Notes: generated from the letters alone by a model not told the origin. 8,648 nucleotides of DNA from Bacteroidota bacterium (GCA_028877005.1 JAGWPI010000318.1:1-8648); one strand, 5' to 3'; shown: positions 1-7,202, numbered from the stretch's first letter. Made by a program: numbers and translations.

Positions 1-484
1 CTAAAACATGAGGAATTTCTGTAGCATCTGTTACTTGATAGTTCCATTTAGTAATAGGAGTTGTAATATTGATGACATCCACCTCTTGAAAGGCATCCGT
101 ACCTAATAAATGAGCAAATACTTGACCTGTTACGCAAACTAACGGTGTACTATCTATCATTGCATCTGCTAACCCCGTTACTAAATTGGTGGCACCTGGA
201 CCACTTGTTGCAAATACAACGCCTGTTTTTCCTGAACTACGGGCAAAGCCTTGTGCTGCATGTATGGCACCCTGTTCATGCCTTACTAAAATATGCGTGA
301 GTTCTTTATTGTAATCATATAATGCATCGTAAATTGGCATAATAGCACCCCCGGGATAACCAAATATGATATCTACCCCTTCAGCCATAAAGGCTTCTAG
401 AACTGCTTGCGATCCTGAAATTAGTGAGGTGTTCCCCGGCTTAGAATCAGCAATAGTTTTAGGTGCATTCAGTATAGTTTCCAT
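1..484 (-). CDS. ilvB: Acetolactate synthase large subunit, N-terminal part (cut by window edge)
   Basis: This is the catalytic subunit of acetohydroxyacid synthase, a ThDP-dependent enzyme that makes 2-acetolactate from two pyruvates, or 2-aceto-2-hydroxybutyrate from pyruvate and 2-ketobutyrate. Only the first 161 codons are visible. They cover most of the N-terminal PYR domain. Visible family signatures are [17 protein letters not shown] near residues 39-55, [15 protein letters not shown] at 68-82 with Glu70 as the expected ThDP-activating glutamate, [11 protein letters not shown] at 94-104 and GTDAFQE at 128-134. The chosen ATG is followed by an approximately 20-residue leader before the first conserved helix, which is common in this family. 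It starts 14 bases after the ilvD stop, with no Shine-Dalgarno motif. Residues are counted from the translated sequence and the function is from family knowledge. Other ThDP enzymes such as glyoxylate carboligase are possible in principle, but the operon makes AHAS by far the best call. Confidence 0.95.
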   Translation of the reverse strand, partial: METILNAPKTIADSKPGNTSLISGSQAVLEAFMAEGVDIIFGYPGGAIMPIYDALYDYNKELTHILVRHEQGAIHAAQGFARSSGKTGVVFATSGPGATNLVTGLADAMIDSTPLVCVTGQVFAHLLGTDAFQEVDVINITTPITKWNYQVTDATEIPHVL

Positions 485-498
485 TTAAGTAAATTTAA

Positions 499-2199
499 TT
501 ATGATTGAAATGATTGTTCATCAGTAACGCATCCTTCTGAAGCTGAGCTTACTAACTGTGCATATTTATATAAAACACCATTAGTAGCCTTTAAAGCAGG
601 GCGTTTCCATTTTAATTTTCTGGTTTCAATTGCCTGATTGTCAACTAATAAATTAATGGTATTTTTTATAGCATCAATCTCAATAATGTCATCATTTTCC
701 ACTAGTGCTAATAATCCGCCAGTAAATGCTTCCGGTGTAATATGTCCAACTACAAATCCATGTGTTCCGCCACTAAAACGACCATCTGTAATTAGTGCTA
801 CGCTTTTTCCTAGGCCTGCCCCTACAATGGCACTAGTAGGTTTTAGCATTTCAGGCATTCCTGGTGCGCCTTTTGGCCCAATATATCTAATAACAACAAC
901 ATCACCGGGTTTTATTAAATTATTTTCAATACCTTTTATAAAATCATGTTCGCCATCAAATACACGTGCAGTGCCTTTAAAATGTGTGCCTTCTTTACCG
1001 CTAATTTTGGCTACTGCTCCTTCAGTTGCCAAATTGCCAAACATAATTTGTAAATGTCCGGTTGCTTTTAAAGGTTGTTCAATAGGTCTGATAACTTGTT
1101 GTTGGTTAAATTCTAAATCTGGTGCTGTGGCAACATTTTCTTCTAATGTTTTACCTGTAACGGTAATGCATTGACCATGTAATAATTTTTTTCTTAGAAG
1201 ATACTTCATTACTGCCGGTAATCCGCCGTATTGGTGTAGGTCCTCCATTAAATATTTGCCACTAGGTTTAAAATCTGCTAAAACAGGTACTTGATTACTT
1301 ATTTTTTGAAAATCGTTAATGGTTAAAGGAATTCCTACGCTTTTTGCCATAGCAATTAAATGAAGCACTGCATTAGTGCTTCCGCCTAATACCATAATAA
1401 TGGTGATGGCATTTTCAAAAGCCTCACGTGTCATAATGTCTTTTGGTTTAATATCTTTTTCCAGTAAAAGTTGAATAGCTTTTCCTGCTGCTTCACATTC
1501 TTTTTGTTTGTCTTTACTCAAAGCAGGATTACTGGAAGAATAGGGTAGACTCATTCCTAACGCTTCTATGGCTGAAGCCATTGTATTAGCTGTATACATG
1601 CCTCCACATGCTCCTGCTCCAGGGCAGGCATGTTGAATAATACCTTTAAAATCATCTTCATTAAGTTTACCTGCAATTTTTTGTCCTAAAGCTTCAAAAG
1701 CAGAAACAATATTTAAATCTTCTCCTTTGTAATGTCCGGGTGCAATTGTTCCACCATAAATCATTAATCCCGGTCTGTTTAATCTACCCATAGCCATTAT
1801 TGAACCGGGCATATTTTTATCGCAACCCGGAATAGTAATTAAAGCATCGTAATATTGCGCACCTGCATTGGTTTCAATGCTATCTGCAATTAAATCTCTA
1901 CTTACCAAAGAGTAACGCATTCCATCTGTACCCATACTGATGCCATCACTTACACCAATGGTATAAAAACGCAAACCTAATAGTCCCTCTGTGGCATCTA
2001 CACTTTTTTTAACCGCTGTTGCCATATCATTTAAATGCATGTTGCAGGGATTGCCATCCCAACCCATACTGGCAATTCCTACTTGTGCTTTGTTAAAATC
2101 TTCTTCTTTAAAACCAATAGCATAATACATAGCTTGTGCTGCAGGTTGTGTTTCGTCTTGTGTTAATGTTTTACTGTATTTGTTTAATTCAATTGGCAT
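499..2199 (-). CDS. ilvD: Dihydroxy-acid dehydratase
   Basis: This cytosolic enzyme converts 2,3-dihydroxyisovalerate and 2,3-dihydroxy-3-methylvalerate to the 2-keto acids that precede Val/Leu and Ile. The 566-residue protein has the usual full length of the short IlvD class. The expected Fe-S ligands are Cys52 (NPCNMH), Cys126 (GCDKNMPG) and Cys198 ([14 protein letters not shown]). Three such cysteines are typical of the [2Fe-2S] type. Lys127, next to Cys126, is the lysine expected to be carbamylated as a Mg ligand. The C-terminal signature [11 protein letters not shown] at 471-481 carries the predicted catalytic base Ser476. The gene lies 20 bases after ilvE and 14 bases before ilvB, inside one minus-strand operon. 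The start follows an A/T-rich stretch without a purine-rich RBS. The paralogous sugar-acid dehydratases (Edd type) are unlikely given the context. Confidence 0.97.
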   Translation of the reverse strand: MPIELNKYSKTLTQDETQPAAQAMYYAIGFKEEDFNKAQVGIASMGWDGNPCNMHLNDMATAVKKSVDATEGLLGLRFYTIGVSDGISMGTDGMRYSLVSRDLIADSIETNAGAQYYDALITIPGCDKNMPGSIMAMGRLNRPGLMIYGGTIAPGHYKGEDLNIVSAFEALGQKIAGKLNEDDFKGIIQHACPGAGACGGMYTANTMASAIEALGMSLPYSSSNPALSKDKQKECEAAGKAIQLLLEKDIKPKDIMTREAFENAITIIMVLGGSTNAVLHLIAMAKSVGIPLTINDFQKISNQVPVLADFKPSGKYLMEDLHQYGGLPAVMKYLLRKKLLHGQCITVTGKTLEENVATAPDLEFNQQQVIRPIEQPLKATGHLQIMFGNLATEGAVAKISGKEGTHFKGTARVFDGEHDFIKGIENNLIKPGDVVVIRYIGPKGAPGMPEMLKPTSAIVGAGLGKSVALITDGRFSGGTHGFVVGHITPEAFTGGLLALVENDDIIEIDAIKNTINLLVDNQAIETRKLKWKRPALKATNGVLYKYAQLVSSASEGCVTDEQSFQS

Positions 2200-2219
2200 A
2201 GTATTCAGTTTTATGATAA

Positions 2220-3125
2220 TTATTCTGTTCCCAACACTTCATTGAGAAGTGTTTTTTTATTTTCTGTAATTAAGTTTTTATATGAAGTTTGAATTAGTTT
2301 ACTGATTGTTTCTGCCCAAGGTTTTATAAATGGTATATCATCTAAAGAAGCTATACCAATTACTTCTGCAGCCGTGCCGCAAAAGAAAGCAGCATCGGCT
2401 CCATACATATCCTCAATTTTAAATTGAATTTCTTTAACGGGTATGTTTAATTCATTACACAATTCCATTACCGTTAAACGTGTTATACCGGGCAGTATAT
2501 TACCGAGTTGTGGTGTAAATAATGTACCATTTTTTTCAAAAAAAATATTTGCGCCAGGTGCTTCTGCTACATAACCGTGCATATCTAATAACAATGCCTC
2601 GTCATATCCTTTTTGTTTTGCTTCCTGACTGGCTAAAATAGAATTTACATAATGGCCGGTAGCTTTTGCATGAATATGAAATGCCTTGGGATTAGGTCTC
2701 TCAAATGATGATGTAACAACTCGAAGCATCTTATCGCCTAAAAACGGTTCCATTTGCCAGGCTTCAATTACAATATTCGAAGTGGAGTTTCTAGCAAAAC
2801 TCATATTGGCCGGTGCATATACTAGTGGTCGTATGTATGCATCTTGTAAATTATTTAATACCAAGACTTTATAAGTTGCTTCAATTAGTTCATCCATGGC
2901 AAATGGGTAGGGCAAATTCAATGCTTGTGCGGAATGTTTTAGTCGCTCAAAATGCGCTTCTGCTTTAAATATTTTAGTACTTCCTGATACTGTTTTATAA
3001 GAGCGGATTCCTTCAAAAACGCCATAGCCGTAATGTAGGGTTTGGCTGTATAAATCTGTGGAGGCATCGGCTGCTTTTACATAACTGCCGTTTACATAAA
3101 TAAATGTATTTTGGTTGTAATACAT
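2220..3125 (-). CDS. ilvE: Branched-chain amino acid aminotransferase
   Basis: This PLP enzyme of fold type IV performs the last step of Val, Ile and Leu synthesis, moving the amino group from glutamate to the branched 2-keto acids. At 301 residues it is of normal length for the bacterial IlvE class. The N-terminal block [14 protein letters not shown] at 30-43 is typical. Lys154, in [16 protein letters not shown], is the expected Schiff-base lysine. Glu188, in [14 protein letters not shown], matches the conserved glutamate near the PLP pyridine nitrogen. [10 protein letters not shown] near 207-216 and FFCGTAAEV near 247-255 form the phosphate-binding side. It is the first structural gene after the leader peptide and attenuator hairpin, and its ATG lies about 25 bases past the terminator T run, after an A-rich tract. 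D-amino-acid aminotransferase and aminodeoxychorismate lyase share this fold, but the motifs and the operon favour IlvE. Confidence 0.96.
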   Translation of the reverse strand: MYYNQNTFIYVNGSYVKAADASTDLYSQTLHYGYGVFEGIRSYKTVSGSTKIFKAEAHFERLKHSAQALNLPYPFAMDELIEATYKVLVLNNLQDAYIRPLVYAPANMSFARNSTSNIVIEAWQMEPFLGDKMLRVVTSSFERPNPKAFHIHAKATGHYVNSILASQEAKQKGYDEALLLDMHGYVAEAPGANIFFEKNGTLFTPQLGNILPGITRLTVMELCNELNIPVKEIQFKIEDMYGADAAFFCGTAAEVIGIASLDDIPFIKPWAETISKLIQTSYKNLITENKKTLLNEVLGTE

Positions 3126-3149
3126 GTGTTTGTTTTTTTTGTTAACAAT

Positions 3150-3177
3150 AAAAAACCCGCCTTTGGTGAGGCGGGTT
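3150..3177 (-). terminator. Intrinsic terminator of the ilv attenuator
   Basis: Read on the minus strand, AACCCGCCT (3177-3169) and AGGCGGGTT (3162-3154) form a perfect 9-bp stem with a 6-base loop CACCAA. The stem is followed directly by TTTT, giving six consecutive T with the end of the stem. The hairpin is GC-rich in an otherwise AT-rich region. It works only toward ilvE, because the plus-strand exit has no T run. It stands 25 bases before the ilvE start and 30 bases after the leader peptide stop, so it would block expression of the gene it precedes unless relieved. That placement, together with the alternative pairings described for the attenuator, suggests a regulated terminator rather than a simple end for leuB. 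Confidence 0.9.
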
Positions 3178-3230
3178 AAATTTGTTTATTGGGATGAACA
3201 AAAATAATTACCCTCCTCTAAGGACAGGTA
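3150..3230 (-). promoter_or_regulatory. Ribosome-mediated attenuator: competing hairpins 1:2, 2:3 and 3:4
   Basis: Three exclusive pairings can be drawn on the minus-strand RNA. Hairpin 1:2 pairs TACCTGTCCT (3230-3221) with AGGAGGGTA (3217-3209) around the loop TAG: nine pairs including one G-T, with one bulged G. Antiterminator 2:3 pairs GAGGAGGGT (3218-3210) with ACCCGCCTC (3176-3168), eight of nine bases, with one A-G mismatch. It encloses a small TTTGTT/AACAAA helix (3202-3197 with 3186-3181). Terminator 3:4 is the hairpin before the T run. Segment 1 lies in the last leader codons (Val17, Pro18, Val19, Leu20) and segment 2 covers the final Arg-Gly-Gly-stop. A ribosome stalled at the upstream Val/Ile codons would leave segment 2 free to form 2:3 and allow read-through. 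A ribosome reaching the stop would cover segment 2 and let the terminator form. The pairings are seen in the sequence; the mechanism is inferred from classical his/ilv/thr attenuators. Confidence 0.87.
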
Positions 3231-3279
3231 CTATAATGACACTAATAATCACTACTGCAAAAGCAGAAAAATGATTCAT
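3208..3279 (-). CDS. Ile/Val-rich leader peptide of the ilv attenuator (ilvL-like)
   Basis: This short reading frame has 23 codons and starts with ATG at 3279. Its core, residues 9-20, reads VVIISVIIVPVL, so ten of twelve residues are Val, Ile or Leu (five Val, four Ile, one Leu). It ends Arg-Gly-Gly and a TAA stop. The composition is what a ribosome needs in order to sense charged Val- and Ile-tRNA. The string resembles the core of the E. coli ilvGMEDA leader as I remember it (VVISVVVIII followed by Pro). The final codons overlap the base-paired arms of the attenuator, and the stop codon overlaps arm 2, which fixes the reading frame mechanistically. The upstream sequence is A/T-rich with no Shine-Dalgarno, as in the neighbouring genes. 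The peptide itself probably has no function after synthesis. A small hydrophobic membrane peptide is an alternative, but the adjacent terminator argues against it. Confidence 0.88.
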   Translation of the reverse strand: MNHFSAFAVVIISVIIVPVLRGG

Positions 3280-3292
3280 AATTGTATTATAT

Positions 3293-3328
3293 AATTTGTT
3301 CTTCAACTTGTTACGTTTAGAACAAATT
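3293..3328. repeat. Perfect 10-bp inverted repeat overlapping the ilv promoter
   Basis: AATTTGTTCT at 3293-3302 and its exact reverse complement AGAACAAATT at 3319-3328 are separated by 16 bases. The right arm covers most of the TAAATTTG box and the left arm lies just downstream of the likely transcription start. Because the start falls between or at the arms, the full hairpin would not be present in the RNA. A protein-binding operator is therefore the more natural reading. No regulator gene is in the window to pair it with. The repeat is seen directly; an operator role is inference, and an AT-rich background makes chance repeats less surprising. Confidence 0.45.
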
Positions 3329-3353
3329 TACCTGTTGTATATGAATGAACAAA
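3323..3353 (-). promoter_or_regulatory. Bacteroidota-type promoter for the leader and ilv genes
   Basis: On the minus strand TTTG (3353-3350) is followed after exactly 19 bases by TAAATTTG (3330-3323). This matches the Bacteroidota housekeeping promoter pattern of a -33 TTTG and a -7 TAnnTTTG, whose usual spacing is about 19 bases. Transcription would begin a few bases downstream, around 3315-3319. That gives a leader transcript of roughly 165 bases to the terminator T run, with the leader peptide ATG about 38 bases from the start. It lies between leuB and ilvE, so ilvE-ilvD-ilvB can be transcribed independently of leuA. No terminator separates it from leuB, so transcripts from upstream may also enter the attenuator. 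Confidence 0.8.
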
Positions 3354-3379
3354 GAACTTTTTTGATTAAACAAGTTATT

Positions 3380-4498
3380 TTAAATAATGGTAGACTTGCG
3401 TAATTCAATATTTTTATGATTAATATCTTCGAAATTGTGGTTACTAGCAATAAAATCACACATTAATTCACCAATTGTAGAGGTGAAATAAAAGTTAATG
3501 GGATCAATATCTTTTGTAACAAATTTGTTATTCAGTGTCCAACTAACACCTGAGCGAACGAGGGCAGCCTCTTGTGTTAATCCAAAATAATCTAATAACA
3601 TAGCTGCAGATAATATAGCACCTAAAGGATTGGCAATATCCTTACCTGCTGCTTGTGGATAAGAGCCATGAATAGGTTCAAATAAAGCTGTACTTAAACC
3701 AAATGATGCCGATGGTAACAAGCCCAATGAACCACTTAATACACTTGCTTCATCGCTTAAAATATCACCAAACATATTTTCTGTTAAAATAACATCGAAT
3801 TGAGCCGGATTAATAATTATTTGCATGGCCGCATTATCTACAAATAAATAGTTCACGTCTACGTTAGGAAATTTTTTTGCTACATCTTGTACTACTTTTC
3901 TCCATAATCTTGAAGTTTCTAATACGTTGGCTTTATCTACCAAAGTTAATTTTCCCCTTCTTTTCATCGCAGCATTAAATGCAGCTTCAGCAATACGTTC
4001 AATTTCAGAAATATTATAGATACATTCATCAATAGCCTGTGTTTTGGCATCATTTAATTCTTTTTTCCCAAAATAAATTCCACCTGTTAATTCGCGATAA
4101 ATGACAAAATCTACATTCTGTAATTGTTTTTCTTTTAATGGAGATAAATAATGTAAGGCGGGATACGTTGTAATAGGGCGAACATTTGCAAATAATTTTA
4201 ATACTTTTCGCAATTTTAATAATCCTTGCTCGGGCCTAATAGTTGCAGAAGGATTATAATCGTATTTTGGATCACCAATTGCGCCAAATAAAATTGCATC
4301 ACTATTCAAGCATGCTTCTATTGTTTCATCGGGTAAAGGGTTGCCGGTTTTGTTAATTGCAATGGCGCCCATTAAACATTCAGTAAAATGCCACTCATGT
4401 TTAAATTGTTCAGCAATGGCCTGTAATACACGAACGGCTTGTGTTGTTACTTCCGGACCAATTCCATCGCCATTAATGATTACTATATTTTTTTTCAT
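3380..4498 (-). CDS. leuB: 3-isopropylmalate dehydrogenase
   Basis: LeuB oxidises and decarboxylates 3-isopropylmalate to 2-ketoisocaproate, the third step of leucine synthesis, using NAD and a divalent metal. The 372 residues match the usual family length (about 350-370). The N-terminus INGDGIGPEV (8-17) is typical. Substrate residues are visible: Arg97 and Arg107 (LLKLRKVLKLFANVRP), Arg135 and Tyr142 (YRELTGGIYFG) and Lys189 (VDKANVL). Metal ligands are expected at Asp221 (FVDNAAM), Asp245 and Asp249 (NMFGDILSDEAS, the dehydrogenase signature, continuing to GSLGLLPSAS). The cofactor loop reads EPIHGSYPQAAGKDIANP at 274-291, with Gln282 where the Thermus and E. coli enzymes have an Asp tied to NAD preference. 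I recall this variant in other Bacteroidota. The ATG is 3 bases after the ABC gene stop. Isocitrate or tartrate dehydrogenases are less likely in this operon. Confidence 0.96.
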   Translation of the reverse strand: MKKNIVIINGDGIGPEVTTQAVRVLQAIAEQFKHEWHFTECLMGAIAINKTGNPLPDETIEACLNSDAILFGAIGDPKYDYNPSATIRPEQGLLKLRKVLKLFANVRPITTYPALHYLSPLKEKQLQNVDFVIYRELTGGIYFGKKELNDAKTQAIDECIYNISEIERIAEAAFNAAMKRRGKLTLVDKANVLETSRLWRKVVQDVAKKFPNVDVNYLFVDNAAMQIIINPAQFDVILTENMFGDILSDEASVLSGSLGLLPSASFGLSTALFEPIHGSYPQAAGKDIANPLGAILSAAMLLDYFGLTQEAALVRSGVSWTLNNKFVTKDIDPINFYFTSTIGELMCDFIASNHNFEDINHKNIELRKSTII

Positions 4499-4501
4499 AT
4501 T

Positions 4502-6040
4502 TTATACTTTTTCAAAATTTTTAAATTCAGTCGTTTGCACCTCATCGGTGTTTTCAATATTATTATTTTTAATTTTTATAATTTGTTGCCTACCTCGATC
4601 TAATTGTAAAAGATAATCCATGTGTTCCGGAATTTCGTTTTCAATATGCGTTACATACAGAAGTGTGGTATGGTAAGTTGCAACATAATAATTAATAGTA
4701 TGCAGTAGTTGCATAATATGATTTTCATCTAACCCTTGGCAAGGTTCGTCTAAAATTAATAATGGCGGGTTTTTAATCAATGCTCTTGCCAATAAAGTCC
4801 AACGTTGCAAGCCTATTGATAATGTTCCAAAAGGCTGGTGCGTATATGGGTGCAATTGAAATTGTTCAAAAATGTGATTGGCAATTTCAATTTGTGCTTG
4901 ATTCAGTTTTTTATATACACCCATTGTATCAAAAAAACCTGATTTAATAGTATCTTCAACCGTTAATGCGGCATCAAAGTATTTGTGTAATTCTGGCGAT
5001 AAAAACCCTATTTTTTTCTTTAATTCCCAAATACTTTCACCTGTTCCTCTTTGTTTACCAAATAATTTAACGTTATTGGCATATGCTTGTGGATTATCGC
5101 CTGTTATTAAACTTAATAAAGTAGATTTACCTGCGCCATTGTGACCTTTAATTAACCATTTTTCTCCACTATTTACTGTCCAATTTATGTTGTCTAATAT
5201 TTTTTTGTTATCATATTGTATGGTAGTATTTTTTATTTCTATAATTGGTTCTGAACATGCAACTGAATTATTTGCATTATAATTTAAGTTAATGGTTCTA
5301 GGTTGTGGTGAGGTATTTACCATGTTGTTTTTGTAACATAACTTATTTGTATAAGTATATGCACCTTCCTGTTTTAACGTAAGAACATGTGATATAAAAG
5401 ATGGAGGTTGCCGGTTAGAACTGATATAAAGAAGCGTTGTACCATTTTCACTTAGTTGTTTTAAAATGTTTGATACATTTTGTTGAGCTACATTATCTAA
5501 TCCTGTATTAATATTATCTGTTATCAAAATGTCCGGTTGTTGTACAAATGCTTTAATAATTTGTAATTTTTTTTGTTCACCATTTGATAATTGGATGAGT
5601 GGTGTTTGTAAACGATGTGCTAATTGAAATATTTGACAATATTTTACATATAATTCTTCGCTATTTGCTATTGCATGTTGTTGGGCATGTTGCCATAAAT
5701 CGTTTTCAACTGTTTGGCTATCGGTAGCATCACAACTATTATACCGCTGTTGGTAATAAAAATTAGAAAGGTTGGTTAAATTCTTCCAGCGATGAGTATC
5801 TTCCAACCAAATTATTTTTATTGTCCGATTATTTGCTGTACAATGGTGGGTATCAATTAATCCTTTATAAAAAATTTTCCCTGCCAGGGCTTTTCCTAAA
5901 GTAGTTTTCCCTGTTCCGGCAGAACCGGTAATGTACAAATGTTCACCTTTTAGCAAAGTAAAATTCAAGTTCTTCAAAATAGGTTTACCGTATTGTTGAA
6001 CTTGTAATTGTTGTACTTGTATTACAGGAAATCTATTCAT
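4502..6040 (-). CDS. ModF-like protein with two fused ABC ATPase domains
   Basis: This is a 512-residue soluble protein of two ABC nucleotide-binding domains with no predicted membrane segment. Domain 1 has Walker A GSAGTGKTTL (39-48), signature LSNGE (151-155) and Walker B ILITDN (171-176). Asn176 replaces the catalytic Glu, and a Ser stands near 208 where the switch His is expected. Domain 2 has Walker A GHNGAGKSTLL (299-309), a weakened signature LSIGL (407-411), an intact Walker B LLILDEP (427-433) and switch His465. The block LFGKQRGTGESIWELKKKIG (326-345) closely resembles E. coli ModF (PhrA) from memory. The C-terminal tail is rich in Lys, Asn and Glu. The gene starts 1 base after leuA and ends 3 bases before leuB, so it is expressed with leucine synthesis. 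The substrate or partner is unknown. A molybdate role should not be assumed, since no transporter genes are near. A translation-factor ABC-F protein is less likely because no ABC-F-type linker is apparent. Confidence 0.87.
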   Translation of the reverse strand: MNRFPVIQVQQLQVQQYGKPILKNLNFTLLKGEHLYITGSAGTGKTTLGKALAGKIFYKGLIDTHHCTANNRTIKIIWLEDTHRWKNLTNLSNFYYQQRYNSCDATDSQTVENDLWQHAQQHAIANSEELYVKYCQIFQLAHRLQTPLIQLSNGEQKKLQIIKAFVQQPDILITDNINTGLDNVAQQNVSNILKQLSENGTTLLYISSNRQPPSFISHVLTLKQEGAYTYTNKLCYKNNMVNTSPQPRTINLNYNANNSVACSEPIIEIKNTTIQYDNKKILDNINWTVNSGEKWLIKGHNGAGKSTLLSLITGDNPQAYANNVKLFGKQRGTGESIWELKKKIGFLSPELHKYFDAALTVEDTIKSGFFDTMGVYKKLNQAQIEIANHIFEQFQLHPYTHQPFGTLSIGLQRWTLLARALIKNPPLLILDEPCQGLDENHIMQLLHTINYYVATYHTTLLYVTHIENEIPEHMDYLLQLDRGRQQIIKIKNNNIENTDEVQTTEFKNFEKV

Positions 6041-6041
6041 T

Positions 6042-7202
6042 TTATGCCTCTATACTTAGATGTTGTTTTGCCATTTCATGCAAATCATCATCGCCAACCT
6101 CTTTTTTTTGATCAGCTATTTGTAAAAACTTTTCATACAAAACGTCTATATCATTTCTAGTACACTCATAACCTAAATTTTTTAAACGAAAGGCTAATGC
6201 ACTTCTTCCACTTCGTGCGGTAAGTACAATTTTTGAAATATCGGCGCCCACATCTTTTGGATTGATAATTTCATAGGTTATAGCACTTTTTAAGAATCCA
6301 TCTTGATGAATTCCAGATGAATGCGAAAATGCATTAGCACCTACAATAGCCTTATTGGGTTGAACGGGCATTCGCATGGTATCGCTTACCAAACGGCTAA
6401 TGGGGTTTAGTTGCTTTGTTTTTATATTGGTATAAAAGCCCAAATTTTTGTGTTGTTGTATTACCATTACTACTTCTTCTAATGAGGTATTGCCGGCTCT
6501 TTCTCCTAATCCATTTATGGTGCATTCTATTTGTCTGGCGCCATGAATAACGCCTTCTATAGAGTTAGCTGTAGCTAAACCCAAGTCGTTATGACAATGA
6601 CAAGAAAGAATCGCCTTATCGATATTTGAAACATTATTTCTTAAGTATGCAATCTTCTCTCCATATTGCGAAGGCAGGCAATATCCGGTAGTATCGGGAA
6701 TATTAATGACAGTTGCACCAGCTTTTATAACTGCTTCTACCACACGTGCCAAATACTCATTATCTGTTCTACCAGCATCTTCTGCATAAAATTCCACATC
6801 ATCAACAAAATTTTTTGCCCATTTTACACATTGAATGGCTCTCTCTAAAATATCCTCTCGTGTTGAATTGAATTTTCCTTTTATATGATAATCGGAAGTA
6901 CCAATGCCTGTATGTATTCTAGGCTTTTTAGCATATTTTAAAGCATCTGCCGCTACTTCAATATCCTTCTTAACTGCTCTGCTTAGTCCGCAAACAGAAG
7001 CATGTGTAATTATTTTGGCAATTTCCTGAACAGAATAAAAATCACCTGGAGATGAAATGGGGAAACCTGCCTCAATAATATCAACCCCTAATTGCTCTAT
7101 GGCCAAAGCCAATTCAATTTTTTCGGTTGTGTTTAATTTGCAACCCGGCACTTGTTCACCATCCCTTAAGGTGGTATCAAATATATTTATCTTTTCACTC
7201 AT
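6042..7202 (-). CDS. leuA: 2-isopropylmalate synthase, short form without the leucine-regulatory domain
   Basis: LeuA condenses acetyl-CoA with 2-ketoisovalerate to give 2-isopropylmalate, the first committed step to leucine. The TIM-barrel catalytic domain starts with [13 protein letters not shown] (8-20), where Arg13, Asp14 and Glu16 are active-site residues. [15 protein letters not shown] (200-214) gives metal ligands His202 and His204, and [10 protein letters not shown] (229-238) gives Asn238. [11 protein letters not shown] (292-302) in the linker region supplies the catalytic His299. At 386 residues it ends after the subdomains, without the roughly 130-residue C-terminal leucine-binding domain of the E. 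coli enzyme (about 520). Feedback inhibition by that domain is therefore not expected. It is the first gene of the tight leuA-ABC-leuB block. Homocitrate or citramalate synthases share these motifs. Citramalate synthase is the main alternative, but the adjacent leuB and ilv genes favour LeuA. Confidence 0.92.
   Translation of the reverse strand: MSEKINIFDTTLRDGEQVPGCKLNTTEKIELALAIEQLGVDIIEAGFPISSPGDFYSVQEIAKIITHASVCGLSRAVKKDIEVAADALKYAKKPRIHTGIGTSDYHIKGKFNSTREDILERAIQCVKWAKNFVDDVEFYAEDAGRTDNEYLARVVEAVIKAGATVINIPDTTGYCLPSQYGEKIAYLRNNVSNIDKAILSCHCHNDLGLATANSIEGVIHGARQIECTINGLGERAGNTSLEEVVMVIQQHKNLGFYTNIKTKQLNPISRLVSDTMRMPVQPNKAIVGANAFSHSSGIHQDGFLKSAITYEIINPKDVGADISKIVLTARSGRSALAFRLKNLGYECTRNDIDVLYEKFLQIADQKKEVGDDDLHEMAKQHLSIEA

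Noticed and set aside
638..1174. Long plus-strand open frame of 178 codons
   Set aside because: It is the antisense shadow of ilvD, which carries every expected family motif. The translated shadow is Pro/Ser-rich with no recognisable domain.
3150..3177. The hairpin as a plain bidirectional terminator separating leuB from ilvE
   Set aside because: The T run follows only in the minus direction, and the hairpin lies downstream of the ilv promoter and leader peptide, so it would stop ilvE transcription itself; attenuation explains this better.
3150..3380. T-box or leucine-type riboswitch in the leuB-ilvE gap
   Set aside because: The leader is short, contains a translated Val/Ile-rich peptide and simple competing hairpins, and I see no T-box consensus or specifier-loop architecture.
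4341..4616. Plus-strand open frame with a hydrophobic, Cys-rich C-terminus
   Set aside because: It lies opposite the leuB start and the ABC gene end. The hydrophobic run results from reading A/T-rich Lys/Asn codons on the other strand.
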